Assembly: GCF_022788695.1 (NCBI RefSeq)
Contig: NZ_CP085154.1
Location: 2,666,001 to 2,730,000 of the forward strand
Direction of reading: 5' to 3'
Length of the DNA: 64,000 bases
DNA from: Pseudosulfitobacter sp. DSM 107133
Lineage (GTDB): Bacteria; Pseudomonadota; Alphaproteobacteria; Rhodobacterales; Rhodobacteraceae
Part shown: piece after piece, positions 17,788 to 26,730 of the stretch
Position numbering within the stretch: position 1 is the first letter of the stretch
How the letters are laid out: each line of letters opens with the position of its first letter
Translations under genes and position numbers: made by a program
Notes under the pieces: generated by a model
The model's input: the letters and a program-made list of their open reading frames with translations, nothing else
Told to the model about the DNA's origin: nothing
The model's database searches: none

Positions 17788-18078
17788 ATGAGTGATGTGG
17801 TTCAAGAGGCCGTGAAAGTTCTGAACGAGAAGATGCAGGGTCAGGATTTTTCCGGCACTGCCAAGTTCGAGATCGAGGGCGAAGGCTCGGTTGTGATCGA
17901 CAGTGACGGCGCGCACGCAGGTGACGAAGAGGCCGATGTGACGCTGAGCGCCGATGCCGACACGTTTCAGGGCATCATCAGCGGCGACACCAATCCGACA
18001 TCCGCCTTCATGACCGGCAAGCTGAAGGTCGACGGCGACATGGGCATGGCGATGAAACTGGCGTCGGCACTGGCCTGA
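17788..18078 (+). CDS. SCP2 sterol-binding domain protein
   Basis: A 96-residue single-domain protein of the SCP2 lipid-binding fold. Visible family features are the N-terminal helix VQEAVKVLNEKMQGQDFSGT, KFEIEGEGSVVIDSDGAHAG, the acidic DVTLSADADTFQGIISGDTN and the closing KLKVDGDMGMAMKLASAL. Such proteins bind fatty acyl or other hydrophobic ligands in the cytoplasm. Start chosen at 17788 (MSDVVQ), with AAAGG upstream. It overlaps the hydrolase by one base (TGATG), so the two are one translational unit and may act on the same lipid. Confidence 0.9.
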   Translation: MSDVVQEAVKVLNEKMQGQDFSGTAKFEIEGEGSVVIDSDGAHAGDEEADVTLSADADTFQGIISGDTNPTSAFMTGKLKVDGDMGMAMKLASALA

Positions 18079-19019
18079 TGCCATTTGAACCCGCACCTCT
18101 CTACACCGATCACCACCCCGGCCCGCCGGGGGGGCTGGCCCATTGGGCCACCACGTCGGACGGGTTGCGGGTTCGGATCGCCCATTGGAACGCCGATGCG
18201 CCAAAGGGCACTGTGCTGCTGTTCCCCGGGCGCACCGAATACGTTGAAAAATATGCCCCTGCGGCCAGTGAACTGGCGGCGCGGAGCCTGGCAACCGTGA
18301 CGATCGACTGGCGTGGTCAGGGTCTGGCCGACAGGATGCTGGACGAGGTGCGCACCGGCCACGTTGTCGACTTTCTGGATTACCAGAAAGATGTGGCCTG
18401 TATGGTCGCACTGGCCACCGAAATGAAGCTGCCGCAACCGTGGTTCCTGCTGGGCCATTCGATGGGCGGCTGCATTGGCCTGCGGTCGTTGTACGAAGGT
18501 CTGCCGGTCAAGGCTGCGGCCTTCACCGGCCCGATGTGGGGTATCCGCATTGCGGGACATCTGCGCCCGATTGCGTGGACGCTGGCACAGGTCATGCCCA
18601 GGCTGGGACAGGGTCACCGCCTGCCCCCCGGCACAAAACTGTCATCCTATGTTCTCTCGGACCCGTTCGAGGACAACCTGCTGACCCGCGACCGCGAGAT
18701 GTGGGACATGATGGTGGACCAGTTGAACGCGCATCCCGACCTGTCCCTTGGCGGCCCCAGCATCACATGGCTGCGCGAGGCGCTGTTTGAAACACAAGCC
18801 ATGTCCAAACTGCCCGCGCCCGACCTGCCCTGCATTGTCTTCATGGGCACGAACGAGCGGATCGTTCACACCCAACGTGTGATTGAACGCATGGAAAGCT
18901 GGCCCAAGGGCACGCTGGTTATGGTCACAGACGGCGAGCACGAGGTCTTGATGGAAGGCCCCGCCAAGCGCGGCCCGATCTTTGACCAGATGGTGCAAAG
19001 CTTTCTGGCTGCGGCCTAG
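18078..19019 (+). CDS. alpha/beta hydrolase (lysophospholipase/monoacylglycerol lipase type)
   Basis: A 313-residue serine hydrolase. The nucleophile elbow is LLGHSMGGCIGLRSL near residue 130; an early strand has VLLFPGRTEYVEKYAP, typical of PldB-type lysophospholipases. The acid and His are likely in FMGTNERIV and TDGEHEVLMEGPAKR. No signal peptide, so cytoplasmic or membrane-peripheral. It overlaps the SCP2 gene by one base, which suggests work on a lipid ester. The substrate cannot be told from sequence. Confidence 0.9.
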   Translation: MPFEPAPLYTDHHPGPPGGLAHWATTSDGLRVRIAHWNADAPKGTVLLFPGRTEYVEKYAPAASELAARSLATVTIDWRGQGLADRMLDEVRTGHVVDFLDYQKDVACMVALATEMKLPQPWFLLGHSMGGCIGLRSLYEGLPVKAAAFTGPMWGIRIAGHLRPIAWTLAQVMPRLGQGHRLPPGTKLSSYVLSDPFEDNLLTRDREMWDMMVDQLNAHPDLSLGGPSITWLREALFETQAMSKLPAPDLPCIVFMGTNERIVHTQRVIERMESWPKGTLVMVTDGEHEVLMEGPAKRGPIFDQMVQSFLAAA

Positions 19020-19051
19020 GAAATTTAGGCGCGCGTGCTAGGTTGGCCGTC

Positions 19052-20053
19052 ATGGCCGACCCGCTTTTGACTTTCACCGAACGGGGCATTTATTGCCCAC
19101 GGGGCGATTTTTACATCGACCCCTGGCGGCCTGTGGATCGCGCGCTGATCACCCACGGCCACGCCGACCATGCGCGCCCCGGCATGGGGCACTATCTGGC
19201 CTGCGATCTGGCCACGCCGGTGATGCGGCACCGGCTGGGCGATATTCCTCTTGAAACGATACGCTTCGGCGAGGTGCGCGACATCGGCGGCGTGTCGGTG
19301 TCCTTTCATCCCGCAGGCCATGTGCCCGGATCGGCGCAGATCCGGGTGGAACATGGCGGCGCGGTCTGGGTGGCCTCGGGCGATTACAAGGTGGTCGACG
19401 ACGGGCTGTCCACACCATTCGAGCCGGTGCCCTGTCACCATTTCATCACCGAAAGCACATTCGGCCTGCCTGTGTTCCGCTGGAAGCCACAGGCCGAGGT
19501 CGCCGCCGATCTGAACGCGTGGTGGGCGGCCTGTGCGGACGCGGGGCAGACAGCGGTGCTGGGTGCCTATGCGTTGGGCAAGGCGCAGCGGCTGCTGTCG
19601 ATGCTGGACCCCGCGATTGGCCCGATCCTGTGCCACACCGCCATCGAGAACACCAACGCCATCCTGCGCGATCAGGGGCTGCACCTGCCCGACACCGTGC
19701 ACGCCACGGCGGATGTAGACCCCAAGACGCATCCGCGCGCCCTGTTGCTGTCACCGCCCTCGGCCACGGACAGCAAATGGGCCGCGCAGTTCGGCGCGCG
19801 TCAGACCGGCTTTGCCTCGGGCTGGATGGCGCTGCGCGGCATCCGGCGCCGGCGGGCGCAGGACCGCGGGTTTGTCATTTCCGATCACGCCGACTGGACC
19901 GGATTGCTGTGGGCCATCGAACAGACCGGCGCGGAAAACATATATGTCACCCACGGTTACACCGAGATTTTCACACGCTACCTGAATTCGGCAGGCTGGA
20001 ACGCGCAAGTGATCCCCACCCAGTTCGGCAGCGAAGAGGAAGACGCGGCATGA
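19052..20053 (+). CDS. ligase-associated DNA exonuclease (metallo-beta-lactamase fold)
   Basis: A 333-residue nuclease of the beta-CASP/metallo-beta-lactamase group that accompanies bacterial ATP-dependent DNA ligases. The metal-binding HGHADHARPGMGH is at residues about 32-44; a second motif, HPAGHVPGSAQIRV, follows near 93. The C-terminal half has the expected VISDHADWTGL and YVTHGYTEIFTRYL. Start taken at ATG 19052; a TTG nine bases upstream is possible. It overlaps the ligase gene by ATGA. The pair belongs to a DNA damage response gene set in which a DEXH helicase and a phosphoesterase (PdeM) usually follow; neither is here. Confidence 0.92.
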   Translation: MADPLLTFTERGIYCPRGDFYIDPWRPVDRALITHGHADHARPGMGHYLACDLATPVMRHRLGDIPLETIRFGEVRDIGGVSVSFHPAGHVPGSAQIRVEHGGAVWVASGDYKVVDDGLSTPFEPVPCHHFITESTFGLPVFRWKPQAEVAADLNAWWAACADAGQTAVLGAYALGKAQRLLSMLDPAIGPILCHTAIENTNAILRDQGLHLPDTVHATADVDPKTHPRALLLSPPSATDSKWAAQFGARQTGFASGWMALRGIRRRRAQDRGFVISDHADWTGLLWAIEQTGAENIYVTHGYTEIFTRYLNSAGWNAQVIPTQFGSEEEDAA

Positions 20054-21642
20054 ACCGCTTTGCCGCCCTGTTCAACGCGCTGGACCAAAGCACAAAGACC
20101 ACCGCGAAAGTCGCTGCTTTGGCTGAATATTTCGCGGATGCGCCCGAGCCGGACCGGGTCTGGACCATCGCCATGTTTTCGGGGCGGCGGCCCAAACGCG
20201 CGGTGACCACAACGCGCCTGCGCGAATGGGCGGCGGAACGGGCGGGCATCCCGCTGTGGCTGTTCGAGGAAAGCTACCCGATCGTGGGCGATCTGGCCGA
20301 GACGATCGCGCTGGTCCTGCCGCCGCCGAGCCTAGAGGCCGATCACAGTTTATCGCATTGGATCAATGCCCTGCGCGGCCTTTCTGAGACAGACGATGAA
20401 GCGCGCAAGGCCTTTGTTCTGGACGCATGGGACCAGTTGCCCGACACCCAGCGGTTTCTGTTCAACAAGCTGATCACCGGCGGGTTTCGCGTGGGCATCA
20501 GTCAAAAGCTGATGACCCGCGCGCTGGCCCGTGCCACGGACCGCGACGAGGCCGAACTGGCGCACCGTTTGATGGGCAACTGGCAGCCCGACAGCATCAC
20601 ATGGCACCAGCTGATCGAAGCCGACGACCCGCAGGCAGATGCCGCGCGGCCCTATCCGTTTTACCTGGCGTACGGGCTGGACGACACACCCGAAGATCTG
20701 GGCCCGCCAGAGGATTGGCAGGCGGAGTGGAAGTGGGACGGCATCCGCGGGCAGGTGATCCTGCGCGGCGGTCAGCATTTCGTCTGGTCGCGTGGCGAGG
20801 AACTGATGACCGACCGCTTTCCCGAACTGGCCCGCGCGGTGGATTTCCTGCCCGATGGCACCGTGCTGGACGGTGAACTGCTGGCTTGGGGCGAGAACGC
20901 GCCGCAATCGTTCAACGCGCTGCAAAAGCGGATCGGGCGCAAGACGGTGCCGAAAAAGCTGCTGACCGAGGCGCCGGTGCTCCTGTATGCCTATGACCTG
21001 CTGGAGGACGGTCGTGCGGACATCCGCGCCCTGCCCCTGTCCGAACGCCGCGCGCGGCTGGAACGGCTGACCGCCAACCTGCCGCCCGAAGCCCCCGTAA
21101 AGCTGTCGCCGCGCATCGCCTTTGACGATTGGGCGCAATTGCATGCCATCCGCGCCACCGCCCGTGACGCGCAGGCCGAAGGGCTGATGCTGAAACGCAA
21201 GGACAGCCCCTATCTGGCAGGGCGCAAAAAGGGCGATTGGTGGAAATGGAAGCTGGACCCGCTGACCATCGACGCGGTGATGATCTATGCCCAGTCGGGC
21301 GCGGGGCGGCGCGCGAACCTGTTCACGGACTTCACCTTTGCCGTCTGGAACGGCAACGATCTGGTGCCGTTCACCAAGGCCTATTCCGGCCTGACCGACG
21401 CCGAGTTCCGCAAGATCACCGCATGGGTCAAGAAGAACACCCTGCAACGGTTCGGCCCCGTGCGACAGGTCACGCCGCACCATGTCTTCGAGATCGCGTT
21501 CGAGGGCATCCAGTCCAGCCCCCGCCACAAATTCGGCGTCGCCCTGCGGTTTCCGCGCATGTCGCGCTGGCGGCAGGACAAACCGGTGCAAGAGGCGAAC
21601 ACGCTGGACGATTTGAACGAAATGCTGCGCGTCTACGGCTAG
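20050..21642 (+). CDS. ATP-dependent DNA ligase (damage-response LigB type)
   Basis: A 530-residue ligase. Residues 1-180 are the helical N-terminal DNA-binding domain; the adenylation motif is EWKWDGIRGQ with the nucleophile Lys228. Further nucleotidyltransferase motifs visible are FVWSRGEELMTDRFPEL, DGELLAWG, AEGLMLKRKDSPYL and GDWWKWKLDPLTIDAVMIYA. The OB-fold follows. No signal peptide. It is fused by an ATGA overlap to the exonuclease gene, the usual order in this repair module, which is thought to act on damaged ends or crosslinks. The replicative NAD-dependent ligase is not in the window. Confidence 0.94.
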   Translation: MNRFAALFNALDQSTKTTAKVAALAEYFADAPEPDRVWTIAMFSGRRPKRAVTTTRLREWAAERAGIPLWLFEESYPIVGDLAETIALVLPPPSLEADHSLSHWINALRGLSETDDEARKAFVLDAWDQLPDTQRFLFNKLITGGFRVGISQKLMTRALARATDRDEAELAHRLMGNWQPDSITWHQLIEADDPQADAARPYPFYLAYGLDDTPEDLGPPEDWQAEWKWDGIRGQVILRGGQHFVWSRGEELMTDRFPELARAVDFLPDGTVLDGELLAWGENAPQSFNALQKRIGRKTVPKKLLTEAPVLLYAYDLLEDGRADIRALPLSERRARLERLTANLPPEAPVKLSPRIAFDDWAQLHAIRATARDAQAEGLMLKRKDSPYLAGRKKGDWWKWKLDPLTIDAVMIYAQSGAGRRANLFTDFTFAVWNGNDLVPFTKAYSGLTDAEFRKITAWVKKNTLQRFGPVRQVTPHHVFEIAFEGIQSSPRHKFGVALRFPRMSRWRQDKPVQEANTLDDLNEMLRVYG

Positions 21643-21701
21643 GCTTGCCCTCGTCCATCTGCACACATACCTATGAACCAACACAAATCAGAGGTTTCCC
21701 G

Positions 21702-23522
21702 ATGTTCCAGCTTCCCTTTCCTGTCCAAGACGCCAACGCAGCCGGTGGTGACAAGCATTTGGGCAACCTGCCCGAGTGGAATTTGGATGATCTGTATACA
21801 GGCGAGGACGCCCCCGAGCTGAAACGCGATCTGGACTGGCTGGAAGAGGCCTGTGCCAGCTTTGCCCATGATTTCGAGAACAATCTGGCCGGTCTAGACG
21901 CCGAAGGATTGCTGGATTGCATCCTGCGTCAGGAAAAGATCAACCAGATCGCGGGGCGCATCATGTCCTATGCTGGGCTGCGCTATTACCAGCAGACCAC
22001 CGACGGCGGCCGCGCCAAGTTCATGTCGGACGTGCAGGAAAAGATCACCAATTTCACCACGCCGCTGGTGTTCTTCACGCTGGAACTGAACCGGCTGGAC
22101 GACGACCACCTGTCGAAACTGATGCACCAGAACGCCGATCTGGCGCGGTATGAACCCGTGTTCGACCGCATCCGCGCGATGAAACCCTATCAGCTGTCCG
22201 ACGAGATGGAGAAATTCCTGCACGATCTGGGGGTGGTCGGGGACGCATGGGAACGGCTGTTCGATGAAACCATCGCCGGTCTGGAATTCAACGTGCAAGG
22301 CGATGACCTGACCATCGAGGGCACGCTGAACCTGCTGACCGACCCCGACCGTGACACGCGCCAGGCCGCCGCCGAAGAACTGGCGGATGTGTTCGGCAAG
22401 AACGTCAAGACCTTTGCCCGCGTGCACAACACGCAAGCCAAGGAAAAGGAAATCATGGACCGCTGGCGCGCGATGCCCACGGCCCAGACCGCCCGCCACC
22501 TGAGCAACCATGTGGAGCCCGAAGTGGTCGAGGCGCTGCGCACCGCCGTGGTCAACGCCTATCCCAAGCTCAGCCACCGCTATTACGAGCTGAAACGCAA
22601 ATGGCTGGGGCTGGACCGGATGCAGGTCTGGGACCGCAACGCGCCGCTGCCGCTGGAAGACCCCAAGCTGGTGCCTTGGGATGCCGCCGAGAAAACGGTG
22701 ATGGATGCCTATAACGCATTCGATCCGCGCATGGGCGAGATTGCGGCGCCCTTCTTTACCAAGGGCTGGATCGACGCGCCGGAGAAACCCGGCAAGGCGC
22801 CCGGTGCATTCGCCCACCCCACCGTGACGGATGTGCACCCTTACGTGATGCTGAACTATCTGGGCAAACCGCGCGACGTGATGACATTGGCACACGAACT
22901 GGGCCACGGCGTGCATCAGGTTCTGGCCGCGGGTCAGGGCGAAATGCTGTCATCCACGCCCCTGACGCTGGCCGAAACCGCCTCGGTCTTTGGCGAGATG
23001 CTGACCTTCCGCAAGATGCTGGACGGGGCCAAGACCAACGCCCAGCGCAAGGTGCTGCTGGCGGGCAAGGTCGAGGACATGATCAACACGGTCGTCCGCC
23101 AGATTGCCTTTTATGACTTTGAATGCAAACTGCACGCAGCGCGGCGCGGCGGCGAGCTGACGCCCGAGGACATTGGCGAGTTGTGGATGAGCGTACAGGG
23201 CGAAAGCCTGGGGCCGGCCTTTGATTTCATGGACGGCTATGAGCACTTCTGGGCCTATATCCCGCATTTCGTCCATTCGCCCTTCTACGTCTATGCCTAT
23301 GCGTTCGGCGACGGCTTGGTGAACGCGCTCTATTCCGTCTATGAGGAAGGCGCGGAAGGGTTCGAGGACAAATACTTCGACATGCTGCGCGCTGGCGGGT
23401 CGAAGCATCACAAGGAACTGCTGGCACCCTTCGGCCTTGATGCCTCGGACCCGGCGTTCTGGGACAAGGGCCTGTCGATGATTTCGGGCTTTATCGACGA
23501 GCTGGAAGCGATGGAAGACTGA
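21702..23522 (+). CDS. pepF: M3 family oligoendopeptidase F
   Basis: A 606-residue zinc metallopeptidase that degrades short peptides in the cytoplasm. The thermolysin-type site is LAHELGHGVHQV with His398, Glu399 and His402, and Glu425 in LTLAETASVFGEML is the third zinc ligand. The N-terminal helical domain starts NLPEWNLDDLYTGEDAPELK, as in the PepF subgroup; the C-terminal HSPFYVYAYAFGDGLVNALY is also conserved. The ATG at 21702 has GAGG upstream. It is 59 bases downstream of the ligase and ends in a strong hairpin. Confidence 0.95.
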   Translation: MFQLPFPVQDANAAGGDKHLGNLPEWNLDDLYTGEDAPELKRDLDWLEEACASFAHDFENNLAGLDAEGLLDCILRQEKINQIAGRIMSYAGLRYYQQTTDGGRAKFMSDVQEKITNFTTPLVFFTLELNRLDDDHLSKLMHQNADLARYEPVFDRIRAMKPYQLSDEMEKFLHDLGVVGDAWERLFDETIAGLEFNVQGDDLTIEGTLNLLTDPDRDTRQAAAEELADVFGKNVKTFARVHNTQAKEKEIMDRWRAMPTAQTARHLSNHVEPEVVEALRTAVVNAYPKLSHRYYELKRKWLGLDRMQVWDRNAPLPLEDPKLVPWDAAEKTVMDAYNAFDPRMGEIAAPFFTKGWIDAPEKPGKAPGAFAHPTVTDVHPYVMLNYLGKPRDVMTLAHELGHGVHQVLAAGQGEMLSSTPLTLAETASVFGEMLTFRKMLDGAKTNAQRKVLLAGKVEDMINTVVRQIAFYDFECKLHAARRGGELTPEDIGELWMSVQGESLGPAFDFMDGYEHFWAYIPHFVHSPFYVYAYAFGDGLVNALYSVYEEGAEGFEDKYFDMLRAGGSKHHKELLAPFGLDASDPAFWDKGLSMISGFIDELEAMED

Positions 23523-23531
23523 TCCAAAAGG

Positions 23532-23559
23532 ACCGGCGCGGGCAATGATCCGCGCCGGT
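23532..23559 (+). terminator. hairpin after pepF
   Basis: Perfect ten-base arms ACCGGCGCGG and CCGCGCCGGT with an eight-base loop, nine bases past the pepF stop. There is no T run, so termination may need Rho or the structure may only protect the mRNA end. Confidence 0.6.
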
Positions 23560-23620
23560 GCTGCTGTTACGGCCTCAGCCGAGGGGCCGGCCTGCCCCAC
23601 ACACCAAGTTCAAGTTACCC

Positions 23621-24127
23621 ATGATCACATTCCTCCCGCTCAGCCCCGACGACCTGCCGCGCGTGGCGCATATCGCCGTGCGCCCCGAACAGGTTGTATT
23701 CTCGGGCACAATCCAAGAGGCCTTTGACACCCCGACGCCGGACATGGACGCCTATGCGATCCAGCAGGACGGCGATGTGGTCGGCTTTTTCCGGATCGAC
23801 CGCGCCTACAGCCAGATTCACAGCTTTGCCCCGCCCACCGGCCTTGGCCTGCGCACGGTGATGGTGGACGCAGGCCGTCAGGGCATGGGTATTGGCGGTT
23901 CCTTTTGCAAAATGCTGCCCGCGTATTTGCAGGACCACTACCCCGAAGCGTGCAGCCTGTGGCTGACGGTGAACCTGCGCAACCCCGGTGCGGTGCGTGC
24001 CTATGTCAAAGGCGGCTTCATCGACACGGGCGAACACTGGCTGGGCGGCGATGCCGGACCGCAGCACATCATGAAGATGCCGCTGCGCGTTACTTCAACT
24101 GCGAATCCTTTGACCCACGCCGGTTGA
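23621..24127 (+). CDS. GNAT family N-acetyltransferase
   Basis: A 168-residue GNAT-fold protein. The acetyl-CoA loop is recognisable in VMVDAGRQGMGIGGSFCKML near residues 82-101 (Q-G-x-G-I-G), followed by SLWLTVNLRNPGAVRAYVKG and a C-terminal FIDTGEHW strand. The N-terminus (FLPLSPDDLPRVAHIAVRPE) is typical. The substrate is unknown. Its 3' end overlaps the convergent DksA-type gene by 38 bases. Confidence 0.88.
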   Translation: MITFLPLSPDDLPRVAHIAVRPEQVVFSGTIQEAFDTPTPDMDAYAIQQDGDVVGFFRIDRAYSQIHSFAPPTGLGLRTVMVDAGRQGMGIGGSFCKMLPAYLQDHYPEACSLWLTVNLRNPGAVRAYVKGGFIDTGEHWLGGDAGPQHIMKMPLRVTSTANPLTHAG

Positions 24128-24362
24128 ACCCGCCACGGTCCTGCGGGCGGCCGTCGCGTTCGGCGGCACAATCGACGCACAGTTTCACGCCGGGCAATGC
24201 CACGCGCCGCCGTTCGGGAATTTCCTCTTCGCATTCCGCGCAATACATCAGGCTGTCACCCACGGGCGCCTTGCGCGCCTGCATCCGCGCCAGTTCGTCG
24301 TTGATCGACGCTTCGATCTGTTCCGACACTGCGCCGTCTTTTGCCCATCCACCGGCCATCAT
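24090..24362 (-). CDS. DksA/TraR-type C4 zinc finger protein
   Basis: A 90-residue protein. The C4 zinc finger is CAECEEEIPERRRVALPGVK followed by LCVDC, near residues 41-65, the DksA/TraR signature; the N-terminal helix (EQIEASINDELARMQARK) is short. Members bind the RNA polymerase secondary channel or act on other targets; this short form lacks the long DksA coiled coil. Two adjacent ATG codons can serve as start. Its 3' end overlaps the convergent acetyltransferase gene. Confidence 0.88.
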   Translation of the reverse strand: MMAGGWAKDGAVSEQIEASINDELARMQARKAPVGDSLMYCAECEEEIPERRRVALPGVKLCVDCAAERDGRPQDRGGFNRRGSKDSQLK

Positions 24363-24471
24363 GCACCTCTCTGCTTGATGTATATGTAGGACGTGCGCGC
24401 CCTCACGTCACCCTTTGGAAACCTCAGGTTGTGTGCTTACCCTGCGCCAACGGAAGACAAAGGACCAGATC

Positions 24472-25638
24472 ATGCGCACCGCCCTGAAAATCATCGCTGC
24501 CCTTATCCTGCTTGGCATCGGGGGCTTTTTCATCTTCGGCCCCGGCTATGTCGAAAGCACCCGCAACACAGTTGCCCCGCATGACCCCTATCCGGTCTCC
24601 GACGCCGCCCGCGCGCTGCACGCCGACATGATCGTGGGCGACTGGCACGCCGACAGCCTTCTGTGGAACCGTGACATCACCGAACGCGGCGACCGTGGGC
24701 AGGTGGACGTGCCGCGCCTGATCGAAGGCGGCGTGGCGATCCAGATTTTCACCGCCGTGACCAAATCCCCCGCCGGCCAGAATTACGAGGAAAACTCGGC
24801 CGATGCCTTTGACAACATCACGCCGCTGGCCATCGGCCAGCTGTGGCCGGTGCGCACATGGACCAGCATTCTGGAACGCGCACTGTATCAGGCCGAAAAG
24901 CTGCACAGGGCCGCCGCCAAGGATCCCGAGCACCTGACCATAATCGAATCCCGCGCCGATCTTGACGCGCATCTGGCGGCCCGCGCTGCGGGCAGCAAGA
25001 CGGTTGGTGGTATCCTGGGCATCGAAGGGGCGCACCCGCTTGAGGGCGACATTGCCAATCTGGACAAGATCGAGGCCGCAGGGCACCGCATCATCGGGTT
25101 GCAACATTTCTTTGACAACGCTTTGGGCGGGTCGCTGCATGGCGAGGGCAATCTTGGTCTGACCCCGTTTGGCCGCGCCGTCGTCACCGAGATCGAAGCG
25201 CGCGGCATGGTGCTGGATCTGGCGCATTCGTCGCCCCAAGTGGCACGCGATGTGCTGGCCATGACCGATATGCCGGTGATCGTCAGCCATTCGGGCATTC
25301 ACGGCAACTGCCCTGTAAAGCGGAACTTTCCCGACGATCTGATGCGCGGGATCGCGGCAACGGGCGGGGTGATCGGCATGGGCTACTGGGCCGAGGTCGC
25401 TTGCGGCGACATCACGCCATCGGGCATCGCCAGGATGATCAAGGCCGGCATTGCCACCGTGGGCGCCGATCACGTCTCGCTTGGGTCGGACTTTGACGGC
25501 TCGGTCGGCACGGCCTTTGACACCTCGGAACTGCCCGCGCTGACCAGCGCCATGCTGGACGCCGGGATTTCCGAGGCCGACATTCGCAAGGTGGCCGGTG
25601 AAAACATGCTGCGGGTGCTGCGCGCGCGGCTTAAATGA
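24472..25638 (+). CDS. membrane dipeptidase (M19 family), membrane-anchored
   Basis: A 388-residue renal-dipeptidase-like enzyme. Residues 5-25 form a signal anchor or signal peptide, so the enzyme faces the periplasm. The binuclear zinc site is visible: H-x-D in VGDWHADSLLW, the bridging Glu in GILGIEGAHPLEGD, His in LDLAHSSPQV and His in VIVSHSGIHG; GSDFDGSVGT is also conserved. Family members cleave dipeptides, including D-amino-acid forms. Start chosen at 24472 with AAGGACC upstream. It overlaps the convergent capsule-type gene by eight bases. Confidence 0.92.
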   Translation: MRTALKIIAALILLGIGGFFIFGPGYVESTRNTVAPHDPYPVSDAARALHADMIVGDWHADSLLWNRDITERGDRGQVDVPRLIEGGVAIQIFTAVTKSPAGQNYEENSADAFDNITPLAIGQLWPVRTWTSILERALYQAEKLHRAAAKDPEHLTIIESRADLDAHLAARAAGSKTVGGILGIEGAHPLEGDIANLDKIEAAGHRIIGLQHFFDNALGGSLHGEGNLGLTPFGRAVVTEIEARGMVLDLAHSSPQVARDVLAMTDMPVIVSHSGIHGNCPVKRNFPDDLMRGIAATGGVIGMGYWAEVACGDITPSGIARMIKAGIATVGADHVSLGSDFDGSVGTAFDTSELPALTSAMLDAGISEADIRKVAGENMLRVLRARLK

Positions 25639-26551
25639 CGAACCCTGTGGCGCGCACGCGGTCCAGAAACCGTGTGGCAAGCTGCGGCTCGGTCGTGCTG
25701 AGACACTGGTGGGCAAAATACCACCAGATGTATTTGTCATAGGCCCGCCGCGCCGGTTCTGCCCGCAGATGCGTTACCAGTTCCGCAGTGTCGTGCGCCT
25801 GATCCGCGATATGGGCGAAATCGGCCTGCCCGCACAGGATCACCGGCTTGCGGTGCAGATAGGCCTCGATCCCCACGGCCGAATTGATGGTGACCACGCG
25901 GTCGCTGGCGGCGATAATGTCGTGGATGTTGCCATCACTGACCGTCACCCCTGCCATTTTTCGCAGACGTGCGCGTGTCTTGGGATCGGTGTCGCGCGGG
26001 TGGGGTTTGACCACCACGGGGCCGCGATTGGCGTCGATCACCCCTTGCAGCATTTCCCAGCGGTCCAGCCACATGGTTTCGCCCACGGTGCGATGCGCTT
26101 CGGACTGGAAGAACACCGCCGTGCCGCCGTCGGGCACCTCTGTTTCGTCCTGCGGCTGCTCATAGCGCGAGGTGCGCCCCCCCACCAACCGTGCCTTGAG
26201 CTTGCGAAAGAACGCGCGCGCCTCTTCCGCTTCGATCTGTGCGGGATTGAACGCCTGGCTGCCGATGGACGAAAATGCGCGGATGCCGGTCGGGTCCAGG
26301 TTCCAGAACGGATAAATATAGGCCACGCCTGCGTTCAGAATGCGCGGATGGGTGAACCGGCCGTGATTGATGACATGAAACGCTTCATCCGCTTCAACCT
26401 CGGCCATCACTGTGTCGCGGTCCAGCGTGACCAGATCGAACGGAATATTCTGGGCGGCAAGCCCTTCGGTCAGCCGCACATAGAACGGCATCAGCCCGCC
26501 ACCCAGCGGCCCCAACCACGATCGTGGCACATGAAAGACAATCCGGCTCAT
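25631..26551 (-). CDS. capsule polysaccharide biosynthesis-type glycosyltransferase-like protein
   Basis: A 306-residue protein resembling the KpsC/KpsS/LipB capsule-synthesis family, whose members add Kdo or other linker sugars. Visible are FFQSEAHRTVGETMWLDRWE, VVVKPHPRDTDPKTRARL with the K-P-H-P motif, IIAASDRVVTINSAVGIEAY and a later HRKPVILCGQADF, the usual pattern in this fold. No membrane segment or signal peptide. There are no other capsule genes next to it, so its acceptor is unknown. Confidence 0.8.
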   Translation of the reverse strand: MSRIVFHVPRSWLGPLGGGLMPFYVRLTEGLAAQNIPFDLVTLDRDTVMAEVEADEAFHVINHGRFTHPRILNAGVAYIYPFWNLDPTGIRAFSSIGSQAFNPAQIEAEEARAFFRKLKARLVGGRTSRYEQPQDETEVPDGGTAVFFQSEAHRTVGETMWLDRWEMLQGVIDANRGPVVVKPHPRDTDPKTRARLRKMAGVTVSDGNIHDIIAASDRVVTINSAVGIEAYLHRKPVILCGQADFAHIADQAHDTAELVTHLRAEPARRAYDKYIWWYFAHQCLSTTEPQLATRFLDRVRATGFVI

Positions 26552-26671
26552 TCAGGCCCCATCTGTTGTTGAGTGGCAGCGGTTCTGCCGCTGGCCGCAC
26601 CCTATGCCTTTTGCGTTGCAAACACCATGCATTGCGCCAGCTTTGACATATTTAACACCGCTTGGGATATA

Positions 26672-26699
26672 GAAAAAATGCCCCACCCCTTGCGGGGCA
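26672..26699 (-). terminator. terminator of rpoH
   Basis: Arms TGCCCC (26679-26684) and GGGGCA (26694-26699) form the stem; on the minus strand it is followed by six T. It lies about 30 bases past the rpoH stop. Confidence 0.85.
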
Positions 26700-26730
26700 G
26701 AGCATTGCGATTTCGTTCGGTAGAAAAGGA

